Assembly (NCBI RefSeq): GCF_006716745.1
Contig: NZ_VFPP01000001.1
Span: 2,046,001-2,110,000, forward strand
DNA length: 64,000 nucleotides
DNA from: Saccharothrix saharensis
GTDB taxonomy: Bacteria > Actinomycetota > Actinomycetes > Mycobacteriales > Pseudonocardiaceae
Direction: 5' to 3'
Below, in pieces: positions 44,696 through 53,686 of this stretch (its first letter is position 1; every line of letters starts with the position of its first letter). Below the pieces are notes generated by a model that was not told where the DNA came from, searched no databases, and saw nothing but the letters and a program-made list of their open reading frames with translations. Both the position numbers and the translations under genes were made by a program.

Positions 44696-44907
44696 GAGTC
44701 GTCCTTCAACGCGGACGGCTTGTGCACCGCGTCCTTGCCGCTCTTGTCGCTGCGCACCCGGTACTGCGGGTCGTCCTCCGAGGCGCGCACCGTCCGGCCC
44801 GCCGCCTCGGTGTCCTCGGTGATCTCCTCGACCACCTCGCCGTGCACCGTCTGCCCGTGGCTGGACCAGGTGACCTCGTCGCCCTTGTCGAACTTCTCCT
44901 CACCCAT
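44692..44907 (-). CDS. DUF2945 (Tudor-like) small protein
   Basis: A 71-residue protein: GEEKFDKGDEVTWSSHGQTV, HGEVVEEITEDTEAAGRTVR, ASEDDPQYRVRSDKSGKDAV. This is the beta-barrel DUF2945/hypervirulence-associated Tudor-like domain. It is coupled to the DUF3140 gene. The function is unknown. Confidence 0.88.
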   Translation of the reverse strand: MGEEKFDKGDEVTWSSHGQTVHGEVVEEITEDTEAAGRTVRASEDDPQYRVRSDKSGKDAVHKPSALKDDS

Positions 44908-45032
44908 GAGCGCAGTCTGTGTCGTCCGACCGGCCCCCGCACGGCGGTGGGGTGCCGGCCGTGCCACTTTCACCCGGTGGGATGGCCGCCGCGACGAGCG
45001 GACCGCGGTCACGCGGATCACCGGGGACGTGG

Positions 45033-45584
45033 TCAGCGCCAGAGCGGCTGCCCCACACCGAGGAGTCGGTTGAGGGCCACGCCCAGCACGGTCACCAGCA
45101 GCACGCCCGCCGCGATGGCGAGCAGTTCGCGGGTCGAGGTGAGCAGGCCCAGGCTGACGATGAGGTTGGTCGCCCCGGCGGGTGGGTGCGGGCAGTCCAG
45201 CAGTCGCAGGACCAGCGCGGTCAGGGCCACGGAGAGGGCCGCGGCGCCGACGCGCGCACCCGTGACGCCCTCCTGGATGACCGGTGGGTGCTCGGTCAGG
45301 CCGAACAGGGCCAGGCAGCCCGCCCCGGCCAGGATCGCCACGCCGTGCCCGATCAGGGTGCTGCGGGGCGCGGCCGACTTCTGCCGGGGCGATTCGAAGA
45401 ACAGCATCACGGTCGGGCCGAGGCTGGGGAACAGGTAGGGCTGCTCGACGAGCAGGGCGACCCCGCCCACCGCGGCGAGCACCGCCAGGCACAACGCGAA
45501 GGCGTAGCCCCCGGCTCCCAGGCGGCCCGCACGTCGTTCGGCGGCTCCGAGCACGCCGCCCGGCTCCTCGCCCACGACGCTCAC
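45033..45584 (-). CDS. HPP-family membrane protein
   Basis: A 183-residue protein with four membrane helices and the CPHPPAGATNLIVSLG motif that names the HPP family, plus LFPSLGPTVMLFFE. HPP proteins have been linked to nitrite transport in phototrophs. It lies in an operon with a molybdopterin oxidoreductase: its GTG overlaps the preceding stop by 4 bases. That context suggests a transport role for the oxidoreductase's substrate or product. Confidence 0.83.
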   Translation of the reverse strand: MSVVGEEPGGVLGAAERRAGRLGAGGYAFALCLAVLAAVGGVALLVEQPYLFPSLGPTVMLFFESPRQKSAAPRSTLIGHGVAILAGAGCLALFGLTEHPPVIQEGVTGARVGAAALSVALTALVLRLLDCPHPPAGATNLIVSLGLLTSTRELLAIAAGVLLVTVLGVALNRLLGVGQPLWR

Positions 45585-46039
45585 CGGGCGGCGATGAGTG
45601 CTTGGGGCGCGGCCTGCTTCATGCGGGTGCGCAGCCAGGTCAACTGCCGGGCGGTGTCCTGCTCGCAGGCGTTGACGACGTCGAGCAGTTCACGGTCGCG
45701 CAGCCCTTGGGCGGCCTGGCCGACGACGGTCCAGGTGATGTCGGCCAGGCTCGCCAGGGTGTAGAGGTCCTGGAGGTCGCGCAGCAGGCCGACGGGCCCG
45801 CTGCGGGTGGACTCCAGTTCGGCGGCGTGCAGGCGCTCGGGCTCTTCCTCGCGGTGCTCGCCGTAGCGCTCCACGACCGGTGCCAACGCCTCGGCCTGCC
45901 GGTCGACGCGGCCGGCGAGGACCTGGCAGGTGTGCCACACGTCCGGCTCCTCGCCGTGACCGCGGCCGACCTCGCGGAACGCGTCGGCCAGCGTCGTCAG
46001 CGAGGTGTGCAGCAGTCCCAGGTAGGTGGCCAGGTGCAT
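45581..46039 (-). CDS. Hypothetical helical protein between HPP and molybdopterin genes
   Basis: A 152-residue all-helical protein (MHLATYLGLLHTSLTTLADA...), probably a four-helix bundle, with scattered His and Glu (HTCQVLAGRVDRQAEALAPV, YGEHREEEPERLHAAELE) that could bind metal. No family is recognised. It is coupled downstream to HPP and lies 3 bases from the molybdopterin gene stop, so it is likely an accessory of that enzyme or its transporter. Confidence 0.68.
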   Translation of the reverse strand: MHLATYLGLLHTSLTTLADAFREVGRGHGEEPDVWHTCQVLAGRVDRQAEALAPVVERYGEHREEEPERLHAAELESTRSGPVGLLRDLQDLYTLASLADITWTVVGQAAQGLRDRELLDVVNACEQDTARQLTWLRTRMKQAAPQALIAAR

Positions 46040-46042
46040 GGG

Positions 46043-48550
46043 TCAGCCCTTCGACGCGGCGTGCGGCAGCACGTTCGGGGTGCGGTCGGGGGTCGGCGGC
46101 GGCGAGGGCGGGTCGACGGGGGTCGCGTCCTCGCGCACGTCGTCCTCACCGGTGGTCGCCGGGACGCTCGCCCGGTCGTGCGGCGCTGACGCCGTGGTGG
46201 TGGGCGCGGGCGCGGGGCCCGTGGCGTCCGCCAGCTTGGTCACCCGCGCGGCGGCGAGCTTGAACAGCGGCTGCTTGGACACCGGGTCCCACTCGGTCAA
46301 GGTCAGCTCGTTGGCCGCACGCGCGTGCTCGTCGCCGTCGGTGTCCCAGTAGCCGTAGTGGAAGGGGATGAAGACGACGCCGTCGCGTCCGCGCCCCACG
46401 CGGGCGGGCGCCTCGACGTGGCCGCGGGGTGATTCGACGCGGACCAGGTCGCCCTCGGTCACGCCCAGGGCGGCGGCGTCGGCCGCGGACAGCTCCACCC
46501 AGGGCTCGGGTGCGGCGCGGCGCAGCTGCCGGGAACGGCCCGTCTTGGTGCGGGTGTGGAAGTGGTAGGCCGTGCGGCCGGTGGTGACCACGAACGGGTG
46601 ATCCTCGCTCGGCTGCTCCGGCGGTGGGGCGTACTCGGCGGCCTTGAGGAAGGCCCGGCCGTCGGGGCGTTGGGCCTTGTACTGCTCGGGCGAGGTGGTG
46701 CCGCCGGTGAGCAGGTCGTGGCCGTAGTCCTCGCACACGTCGGGGTGGGTGGGGAAGACGCCGTCGGCGTAGAGCCGGTCGCAGCCGTCGGGGTGGTCCT
46801 CGTTGCAGGGCCACGGGATGCCGCTGCCGCCGCGCAGCTTGGCGTAGGACAGGCCGGTGTAGTCGCACAGCCGGCCGCGGCTGCACTCCTGCCACGCGAC
46901 GAACGCGCCCTCGGGGTCGGACCACTTGATCAGCGGTGCGCCGTCGAGGTCGCGGAAGTCCATGCGGCGGGCGTAGTCGAGGAAGATGTCCAGGTCCGAG
47001 CGTGCCTCACCCGGCGGGTCGACGGCCTTGTCCGAGAGGTGCACGGTGCGGTTGACGTTGGTGAACGTGCCCTGCTTCTCACCCCACAGCGCCGCCGGCA
47101 GCACCACGTCGGCGTACTCGGCGGTCTCGGTGCGGAACCCGTCCTGCACCACCACGAACAGGTCGTCCCGCGCGAGGATCTCGCGGATGCGCGGCAACTC
47201 CGGCAGCGACACGGCCGGGTTGGTCGCGGAGATCCACAGGAACTTGACCGAACCCTGCTCGGCGTAGCGCCAGATCTGCATGGCGTGGGTGGGCGGCGCC
47301 CAGTGCGGGATGGTCAGCGGGTCGACGTTCCACAGCTCGGCCAGTTCACGGATGTGCTCGGGATTGTCCCAGTTGCGGAAGCCGGGCAGGTCGCCGTCCG
47401 CGCCGCACTCGCGGGTGTTCTGCGCGGTCGGCTGCCCGTTCATCTGCAGGATGCCGCACCCCGGCCGGCCGATCAGCCCGCGCAGCAGGTGCAGGTTGTT
47501 CACCTGGCACGACGCCGCCGTGGCCTGGTGGGACTGGTAGAAGCCCTGCAGCACGGTCGACAGCACGCGTTCGGAGGTCCCGAAGATCCGTGCCGCGCGC
47601 CGCAGGTCGTCCGGGTCGACCCGGCAGATCCCGGCGACGTGCTCGGGCGTGTACGGCTGCACGGTGGCGGCCAGTTCGTCGTAGCCCAGCGCATGGGTGG
47701 CCACCCAGTCGTGGTCCACCCACCCGTTGGCGATCAGCTCGCGGATCAAGCCGTTCATCAGCGCCTGGTTGGTGCCGGGCAGCGGGGCCAGGTGCACGCC
47801 CCCGGACTCCACCGCCGCCTCGGCCACCTTGGTGCGGCGCGGGTCCACCGCGACCACCACGGGCCGGTCCGGGCCGTGCAGCCGGTCCAGCACGCGCGCC
47901 CACAGCACCGTCTGCGTCTCGGCCATGTTGTGCCCGAACAGGAACATCGCGTCACAGGAGTCGATGTCGGTGTAGCTGCCGGGCTGGCCGTCGGAGCCGA
48001 AGCTCTCCTTCAACGCCGCCGCGGCCGTGGCCGTGCACAGCCGGGTGTTGCCGTCCATGTGCGGTGTGCCCATACCGGCTTTGCCGATCACGCCGAGCGT
48101 GTAGTACTCCTCCAGGAACAACTGGCCGCTGGTGTAGAAGCCGTGCGACAGCGGGCCCGTCTCCGCCAGCAACTCCTTGGAGCGTCGCACGACCAGGTCC
48201 ATCGCGGTGTCCCAGTCGGACTCGACCAGCTCGCCGCCGCGCCGCACCAGCGGGCGGGTCAACCGGTCACGGCCGTTCCACTGCCACGACCCGTAGAGGC
48301 CCTTGGGCCCCAGGCGACCGTGGTTGACCACGTCACCCGCGCGACCCCGCACGCCGACCACGCGCCCGTCCTTGACCGCGATGTCGCAGCCGCAGCCGTT
48401 GCTGCACAACACGCACGCCGACGGCACCCACCGGTCCACATCCGACTCGATCAGGCCCGTGTCGAGGTGCAGGTCCACCCGCACCGGCCACGGGGTGTCC
48501 TTCGCGTGCGGCGTCCGGGCACCCCAGATGTCCGCGATCCGGTCGGCCAT
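46043..48550 (-). CDS. Molybdopterin oxidoreductase (nitrate reductase/formate dehydrogenase-like)
   Basis: An 835-residue cytosolic Mo-bis-MGD enzyme. The N-terminal [Fe-S] motif is CVLCSNGCGCD, but the place of the usual fourth cysteine reads GRLGPKG rather than GRLCxKG. The Mo-ligand region is NTRLCTATAAAALKESFG. The C-terminal molydopterin dinucleotide-binding domain has TGRTAYHFHTRTKTGRSRQL and later WDPVSKQPLFKLA. A 60-residue Pro/Thr-rich tail follows. No Tat signal is seen. It may reduce nitrate or oxidise formate; assignment to one is not possible. Downstream are a helical protein and an HPP transporter-like gene. Confidence 0.85.
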   Translation of the reverse strand: MADRIADIWGARTPHAKDTPWPVRVDLHLDTGLIESDVDRWVPSACVLCSNGCGCDIAVKDGRVVGVRGRAGDVVNHGRLGPKGLYGSWQWNGRDRLTRPLVRRGGELVESDWDTAMDLVVRRSKELLAETGPLSHGFYTSGQLFLEEYYTLGVIGKAGMGTPHMDGNTRLCTATAAAALKESFGSDGQPGSYTDIDSCDAMFLFGHNMAETQTVLWARVLDRLHGPDRPVVVAVDPRRTKVAEAAVESGGVHLAPLPGTNQALMNGLIRELIANGWVDHDWVATHALGYDELAATVQPYTPEHVAGICRVDPDDLRRAARIFGTSERVLSTVLQGFYQSHQATAASCQVNNLHLLRGLIGRPGCGILQMNGQPTAQNTRECGADGDLPGFRNWDNPEHIRELAELWNVDPLTIPHWAPPTHAMQIWRYAEQGSVKFLWISATNPAVSLPELPRIREILARDDLFVVVQDGFRTETAEYADVVLPAALWGEKQGTFTNVNRTVHLSDKAVDPPGEARSDLDIFLDYARRMDFRDLDGAPLIKWSDPEGAFVAWQECSRGRLCDYTGLSYAKLRGGSGIPWPCNEDHPDGCDRLYADGVFPTHPDVCEDYGHDLLTGGTTSPEQYKAQRPDGRAFLKAAEYAPPPEQPSEDHPFVVTTGRTAYHFHTRTKTGRSRQLRRAAPEPWVELSAADAAALGVTEGDLVRVESPRGHVEAPARVGRGRDGVVFIPFHYGYWDTDGDEHARAANELTLTEWDPVSKQPLFKLAAARVTKLADATGPAPAPTTTASAPHDRASVPATTGEDDVREDATPVDPPSPPPTPDRTPNVLPHAASKG

Positions 48551-48618
48551 GCGCCCTCCATCGATCCGGTGTGATCACCGTGTCGGCTACCCGCCACGGC
48601 CGCCAACGCCCGTCGCGG

Positions 48619-48786
48619 TCAGGCGTCGCCGCGGTCGTCCTCAGGTGCCCCCGGGTCGTCGTCCCTCTCGTCGTCGGGCAGTGACGAGTCCGGTTCGCCG
48701 AGACCTTCCTCCTGCTCGGTGGCGGGCTTCGCCTGGCCGGCGCGCACGGCTTCTTCTCCGGGACCGGCTCGGGTGGTGTTGTCCAT
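48619..48786 (-). CDS. Short acidic hypothetical protein
   Basis: Fifty-five residues, strongly acidic (MDNTTRAGPGEEAVRAGQAK...ending PEDDRGDA). No ribosome site and no domain. It lies between the pyruvate-oxidase-like and molybdopterin genes and could be a real disordered protein or spurious. Confidence 0.35.
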   Translation of the reverse strand: MDNTTRAGPGEEAVRAGQAKPATEQEEGLGEPDSSLPDDERDDDPGAPEDDRGDA

Positions 48787-48925
48787 GCCGGTCCGGTACC
48801 CGCCCGCTTGGCCGCGAAACGCGGGCGCGGCCTCGACCAGCGCGGCGGCGAAGCCCTCCCGGCGCCCGGTTCGGCGGGAGGTGTGCGCCGGTGGTGGGCC
48901 GGGGCGCCGCCCGACCCACCACCAC

Positions 48926-50707
48926 TCACCGTCCGTGTCCTTCGTCGGCGCGTTGCCGCCGCAGGTGCTCCCGTTCCGCGTCACCCTCGGGCTCCTGGTC
49001 CAGCCCTTGGTGGATCTTGTCCACCTTCTCCTCGGGCAGGTGCGGTGCGAGCAGCGGCACGGCCGGGTCCACGATCGCCTCCACGACCACCGGTCGGTCG
49101 GCGTGGAACGCCTCGTGCCACGCCTTGCCGACCTCGTCCGGCGAGTCGACCCGGATGCCGCGCAGCCCGAGCAGCTCGGCGTACGCGGCGTAGGGGAAGT
49201 CCGGCACGCGCTGCGAGGTCGGGAAGCGCGGGTCGCCCTCCATCTCGCGCTGCTCCCAGGTGACCTCGTTGAGGTCGCGGTTGTGCAGCACCAGCACCAC
49301 GAACCTCGGGTCGGCCCACCCCCGCCACCGGTCGGCGACGGTGATCAGCTCCAGCAACCCGTTCATCTGCATGGCGCCGTCACCCACCAGGGCGACGACC
49401 GGCCGGTCCGGCGCGTCCAGCTTCGCGGCGAGGCCGTAGGGCAGGGCGCAGCCCATCGACGCCAGGTAGCTGGAGGTGTGCGCGGGCGCGCCCGCGGGCA
49501 GCGCCAGGTGGCGGGCGAACCAGTAGGTCGCCGAGCCGACGTCCACCGCCACCCGCACGTCGAGCGGCAGGTGGCGGGACAGCTCGTGCACCACGCGTTC
49601 GGGGTTGAGCGGGTCGGCCGGGGCGTGGGCGCGTTCATCGGCGATCCGCCGCCACCGGGCCACGGAGGTGAACACCTCCTGCTCCCACGAGCGGTCGGGG
49701 TTGTGCGCCAGCAGCGGCAGCAACGCCCGCAACGTCTCGGTGGCGTCCCCCACCAGCGCGACCTCGACGGGGTACTTGCTGCCGACCACCCGGGCCTCGA
49801 TGTCGATCTGCACGGCACGCGCCTGGCCGGGTTCGGGGTAGAACTCGGTCCAGGGGTCGTTGCTGCCGACGACGAGCAGCGTGTCGCAGCCGGCCATCAG
49901 CTCGGCCGAGGCGGTGGTGCCCAGGTGGCCCATGACCCCGGTGTGCCAGGGCGCGTCCTCCGGGATCACGGGCTTGCCGACCAGCGACGCCGTCACCCCC
50001 GCGCCCAGCGCCTCGACCACCCGGGCGACCTCGCGCTCCGCTCCCGCCGCGCCGCGCCCGACCAGCAGGGCGACCTTCCGGCCCGCGTTGAGCACCTCGG
50101 CGGCACGGTGCAGGTCCTCCTCGCGCGGCAGCACGCGCGGTCGGGCCACGACCGCCGAGGACGCGACCACGCCGTGGGTGTGCGGCAGCTCCTCCACCGC
50201 GTCGGCCCGCTGGACGTCGTGCGGCACGATCAGGCAGGTCGGCACCCGCTCGGAGATCGAGGTGCGCATCGCGTTGTCCAGCAGCACTGGCAGTTGCTCG
50301 GGCGAGGACACCGTCTGCAGGTACTGCCCGCAGACGTCCTTGAACAGCGAGTGCAGGTCCACCTCTTGCAGGTAGCCCGTCCCCAGCGCGGTCGACACCA
50401 CCTGCCCGACGACCGCCACCACCGGCCGGCGGTCCAGCTTGGCGTCGTACAGCCCGTTGAGGAGGTGGATCGCACCGGGCCCCTGGGTGGCCAGGCACAC
50501 ACCGACCCGACCGGTGTACTTGGCGTGCCCGGTGGCCATGAACGCGGCCATCTCCTCGTGCCGCACCGGCACGAACTCCGGGTCGCCACCGGCCCGGTGC
50601 AGGGCGGCCAGGATCGGGTCGATCCCGTCACCCGCGTAGCCGAACACCCTGGGCACGCCCCAGGTCCGCAAGCGCCGGACGAGCGCGTCCGCGACGGTGC
50701 CGCTCAT
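48926..50707 (-). CDS. Thiamine-pyrophosphate enzyme, pyruvate-oxidase/PoxB-like
   Basis: A 593-residue protein with the three-domain plan of the acetolactate-synthase/pyruvate-oxidase family. The catalytic Glu is in VPVRHEEMAAFMATGHAKYTG. The TPP motif is LVGDGAMQMNGLLELITVA, with LVLHNRDLNEVTWEQREMEG after it. It most probably decarboxylates pyruvate to acetate or acetyl-phosphate, as PoxB does. Its ATG overlaps the preceding alcohol-dehydrogenase stop (ATGA). If it makes acetyl-phosphate, it would feed the acetate kinase of the same cluster. Confidence 0.88.
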   Translation of the reverse strand: MSGTVADALVRRLRTWGVPRVFGYAGDGIDPILAALHRAGGDPEFVPVRHEEMAAFMATGHAKYTGRVGVCLATQGPGAIHLLNGLYDAKLDRRPVVAVVGQVVSTALGTGYLQEVDLHSLFKDVCGQYLQTVSSPEQLPVLLDNAMRTSISERVPTCLIVPHDVQRADAVEELPHTHGVVASSAVVARPRVLPREEDLHRAAEVLNAGRKVALLVGRGAAGAEREVARVVEALGAGVTASLVGKPVIPEDAPWHTGVMGHLGTTASAELMAGCDTLLVVGSNDPWTEFYPEPGQARAVQIDIEARVVGSKYPVEVALVGDATETLRALLPLLAHNPDRSWEQEVFTSVARWRRIADERAHAPADPLNPERVVHELSRHLPLDVRVAVDVGSATYWFARHLALPAGAPAHTSSYLASMGCALPYGLAAKLDAPDRPVVALVGDGAMQMNGLLELITVADRWRGWADPRFVVLVLHNRDLNEVTWEQREMEGDPRFPTSQRVPDFPYAAYAELLGLRGIRVDSPDEVGKAWHEAFHADRPVVVEAIVDPAVPLLAPHLPEEKVDKIHQGLDQEPEGDAEREHLRRQRADEGHGR

Positions 50708-51915
50708 GCGACGTCCAGGACGGTCTTGAGCCAGCCCTCTTCACGCCGGTCGAAGCTCTCGTACGCCTCGACCGCGTCGACCGGGTCCTCGTGCCGGGTG
50801 ATGAACGCGGTGGGGTCGACGGTGTCGCTGACCACGGTGTCGAGCAGTTCGGGCAGGTAGCGGCGGTGGTTGCAGTTGCCCATCTTCACGGTGAGGTTCT
50901 TGTTCATCGCCTCGCCGATCGGGAAGCTGCCGAAGCCGGGTGGGTAGACGCCGATGATCCCGATGCTGCCGGCTTTGGCCACTGCCCGCACCGCCCACCG
51001 GAGGGCCTGGCTGGGCGCGTCGCCGGGCACCCACCGGTCCCCGCTGGGGTTGGCGTCCGGTGCGGCCTGTCGACGTTCCTGGTCGAACCGGTCGGCCTGC
51101 TGTTCGGCCTGCTCGGCGGCCGGGCCGGTCCCGGGGCGCTGGGCGTCCACGCCGACGGCTTCGATGACGCGGTCCACGCCGATGCCGCCGGTCAGCTCCT
51201 TGACCAGCGCGACGGGGTCCTCGCGGGTGAAGTCGACGGTCTCGGCGTTCTGCTCGCGCGCCTTGTCCAGCCGCGAGGCGATGCCGTCGACCACGAACAC
51301 CCGCCCGGCACCCTGCCGCTTGGCCGAGGCGATCGCGAACTGCCCCACCACGCCCGCACCGAGCACCAGCACGCTGTCGCCCTTGCGGACCTCGGCCAGC
51401 CGCGCGCCGAACCAGGCGGTGGGGAAGATGTCGGACAGCAGGATCGCCTGGTCGTCGCTGACCGCGTCGGGGATGCGCACCAGGGTCGTCATGGCGAAGG
51501 GCACGCGCGCGTACTCGGCCTGCAACCCGTCCACGGGGCCGGTCGTCTCCGGCCCACCGAAGAACGACGTGCCCGCGGACGGCCCGTTCGGGTTGGCGGT
51601 GTCGCACTGCGCGTAGTAGCCGGCCCGGCAGTAGGAACACGTGCCACACCCGATGGTGGAAGTCACCACGACCCGGTCACCGGGGGTGAACCCACGTACG
51701 GCGGGGCCGACCTCCTCGATGACGCCGACCGCCTCGTGCCCGAGGACCGTGCCCTCCACCATGCCGGGCATCGTGCCGCGCACCAGGTGCAGGTCGGTGC
51801 CGCAGATCGCGCTGCGCGTGATGCGCACGATCGCGTCGCTCGGTTCCAGGATCTTCGGATCGGGCACCTCGTCCAACCGGATGTCCCCCGTCCCGTGCCA
51901 CACCACAGCCTTCAT
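50704..51915 (-). CDS. Zinc-dependent alcohol/formaldehyde dehydrogenase
   Basis: A 403-residue MDR-family enzyme. The start MKAVVWHGTGDIRLDEVPDP has GAGGAG 6 bases upstream. Catalytic zinc ligands are in ICGTDLHLVRG and LGHEAVGVIEEVG; the structural zinc site is CGTCSYCRAGYYAQC. The Rossmann motif is VLVLGAGVVGQFAIASAKRQG. The extra segment with NPNGPSAGTSFFGGPETTG and a low-complexity Gln/Ala insert fits glutathione-independent formaldehyde dehydrogenase-like members. It is an NAD-linked dehydrogenase of unknown substrate, coupled to the PoxB-like gene. Confidence 0.88.
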   Translation of the reverse strand: MKAVVWHGTGDIRLDEVPDPKILEPSDAIVRITRSAICGTDLHLVRGTMPGMVEGTVLGHEAVGVIEEVGPAVRGFTPGDRVVVTSTIGCGTCSYCRAGYYAQCDTANPNGPSAGTSFFGGPETTGPVDGLQAEYARVPFAMTTLVRIPDAVSDDQAILLSDIFPTAWFGARLAEVRKGDSVLVLGAGVVGQFAIASAKRQGAGRVFVVDGIASRLDKAREQNAETVDFTREDPVALVKELTGGIGVDRVIEAVGVDAQRPGTGPAAEQAEQQADRFDQERRQAAPDANPSGDRWVPGDAPSQALRWAVRAVAKAGSIGIIGVYPPGFGSFPIGEAMNKNLTVKMGNCNHRRYLPELLDTVVSDTVDPTAFITRHEDPVDAVEAYESFDRREEGWLKTVLDVA

Positions 51916-51998
51916 GCCGTCTCCTCCGTCGTCGTCCACGGACGGCTTCCCGTGCGACCGGTGCCGAAACGCCACCACCCCGGTCGGCACGTCGCGCA

Positions 51999-52157
51999 TC
52001 ACTCGTTGCCGGGCTCCTGGGTCCGACGTCCGAACTCGCTGTGCCCGTTGGGGCACTTCGGGATTTCCTCGCCTTGGGTGACGTGCACCTTCTCGTCGCA
52101 CTCGGCGCAGTGGAACGTCCCGGTCTTCTGCGCCCTCTCCCCGGCGTGAGCGGACAT
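51999..52157 (-). CDS. Small zinc-ribbon protein
   Basis: Fifty-two residues (MSAHAGERAQKTGTFHCAEC, then DEKVHVTQGEEIPKCPNGH). Two cysteine pairs, CAEC and CPNGH, make a rubredoxin-like ribbon. It sits 15 bases before the Cys-rich bundle gene's stop in the same operon direction. The role is unknown, possibly metal handling. Confidence 0.75.
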   Translation of the reverse strand: MSAHAGERAQKTGTFHCAECDEKVHVTQGEEIPKCPNGHSEFGRRTQEPGNE

Positions 52158-52171
52158 CTCGCGGACCTCCG

Positions 52172-52579
52172 TCAGCTGATGGTGGCCAGCAGGTCGCGGC
52201 ACGCCCGCTCGCAGTCGCGGCACGCCTCGGCGCAGATGCGGCAGTGCTCGTGCATGTCCGCGTGACCCTCGCACTCGTCCGCGCAGGACTTGCACGCCGT
52301 CGCGCACGCCTCCAGCAACGACCGGCTGATGTCGGCGTCGTACCCGGTGTGCCGCGACAGCACCCGTGCGGTGGTGGCGCAGATGTCGGCGCAGTCCAGG
52401 TCCGTGCGCACGCACTTGGTCAGCTCCGCCACCGAGCTCTCGCTCAGGCAGGAGTCCGCGCACGCCGTGCACGCCTGGGCGCAGGCGATCAGCGCGTCGA
52501 TCGCCGCGGCCAGCTTGCCCCGGTCCAGGTTGATCCCGGCCGGGTGGGCCTCCAGCATCGCCGTCGTGGTGGTGGTCAA
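52172..52579 (-). CDS. Cys-rich four-helix bundle, copper-storage-protein-like (DUF326)
   Basis: A 135-residue protein with repeated CxxxC pairs on helices: ACAQACTACADSCL, DLDCADICATTARVL, ACATACKSCADECEG, HCRICAEACRDCERACRD. This is the pattern of Csp/DUF326 copper-binding bundles. The TTG start has AGGAG 8 bases upstream; an ATG 20 bases further in is possible. It probably stores or detoxifies copper or other thiophilic metals. It lies between a SMP-30-like gene and a zinc-ribbon gene. Confidence 0.85.
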   Translation of the reverse strand: MTTTTTAMLEAHPAGINLDRGKLAAAIDALIACAQACTACADSCLSESSVAELTKCVRTDLDCADICATTARVLSRHTGYDADISRSLLEACATACKSCADECEGHADMHEHCRICAEACRDCERACRDLLATIS

Positions 52580-52604
52580 GCGGATCACTCCTCGGCTCGT
52601 GGTG

Positions 52605-53675
52605 TCACCGGAGTCGGACGGGTCCGGCGTCGATCGGCACGCGGAACAGGTGGTAGGGCTTGCGCCTGCGGTCCTGCCCGCCCTGGTACCGGGCCTGGCG
52701 GTGCAGCTGGTTGGCGGTGACGTAGAGGTGGCCGTCGGCGACCGACATCGTGTCCGGCCACAGGAGCCGCGGGTCGTGCGCCACGGTCTCGACCGCGCCG
52801 TCCGGCAGCCGGCGCAGCACCGCGTCGTGCTCGTAGTTCGTGAGGTACAGCCGGCCCGCGTCGTCGGTTTCCAAGCCGTCCGCGCCACCGCCCTTGTCGC
52901 CCTCGTCGACCACCTGCTCCCCCACTTCGTCGTCGGGCAGCGTCCGGTCCACCAAGGCCTGGGTGGGCACGCTGTACCAGCGGCGCGACGCCAGCGGGCA
53001 GTAGTACAGGCGGGTGCCGTCGGCGCTGATCGCGATCCCGTCCGCACCCATCGACACCGGCTTCGGCCCGCCGTCCGCGGGGCGCTCCAGGAACGGGGCA
53101 CCCTCCACGACCGGGCGGAACGCCTCCAGCGGCTCCGCCTTGGTGGAGGGGTGGTCGTGCAGCCTGCGCCACGACTCGCCGCTGTCCAGGTCGACCACGA
53201 TGACGCCGTTGGGGCCGGAGTCGGCCGAGTCGGTGATGTAGGCGACCCCGGCCTCACCGCGACGCAGGTCGAACCGCACGTCGTTGAGGTAGGTCGTCTC
53301 CGGGACCACGTCGGTCGGGAACGTGATCACCTTGACCGCGGTGTCGGTGGCCAGGTCGACGCACACCAGCTTCGGACCGCCCGGCTTGGTCGGGCGGAAC
53401 AGCGGGCTGCCGGTGTCGAGCACCCACAGCCGGTCGGCCGGGTCCACCACGATGCTCTGCACGGACACGAACGCGCCGTCGTCGTCATCACCCGATGGCG
53501 AGTTCCACGCCCGGTCGGGGAACGGCACCTCGACACCGTCCCGCAGCTCCACCACGGTCGCGGACACGTCGTCACCCCACCGGGGGAAGTTCACGAACAC
53601 CCGTCCGGTGTGCGACACGCTCACCCCGGTGGGCATCGGGCCGGTGAACTCGTGGACCACTTCCAGCTCGCTCAC
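52605..53675 (-). CDS. SMP-30/gluconolactonase or major-royal-jelly-type beta-propeller
   Basis: A 356-residue soluble six-bladed propeller. Start GTG (VSELEVVHEFTGPMPTGVSV). Conserved strings include RVFVNFPRWGDDVSATVVEL, DRLWVLDTGSP, TYLNDVRFD, AYITDSADSGPNGVIVVDLD and GADGLETDDAGRLYLTNYEH, as in MRJP/yellow or L-dopachrome-tautomerase-related proteins. It may act as a lactonase. It is in the stress/redox cluster beside a flavodoxin-like gene, 12 bases after its stop. Confidence 0.8.
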   Translation of the reverse strand: MSELEVVHEFTGPMPTGVSVSHTGRVFVNFPRWGDDVSATVVELRDGVEVPFPDRAWNSPSGDDDDGAFVSVQSIVVDPADRLWVLDTGSPLFRPTKPGGPKLVCVDLATDTAVKVITFPTDVVPETTYLNDVRFDLRRGEAGVAYITDSADSGPNGVIVVDLDSGESWRRLHDHPSTKAEPLEAFRPVVEGAPFLERPADGGPKPVSMGADGIAISADGTRLYYCPLASRRWYSVPTQALVDRTLPDDEVGEQVVDEGDKGGGADGLETDDAGRLYLTNYEHDAVLRRLPDGAVETVAHDPRLLWPDTMSVADGHLYVTANQLHRQARYQGGQDRRRKPYHLFRVPIDAGPVRLR

Positions 53676-53686
53676 GCGGGCACCCC

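Noticed and set aside
46556..48574. Long plus-strand frame opposite the molybdopterin oxidoreductase
   Set aside because: Shadow of the real gene; no motif, no start context.
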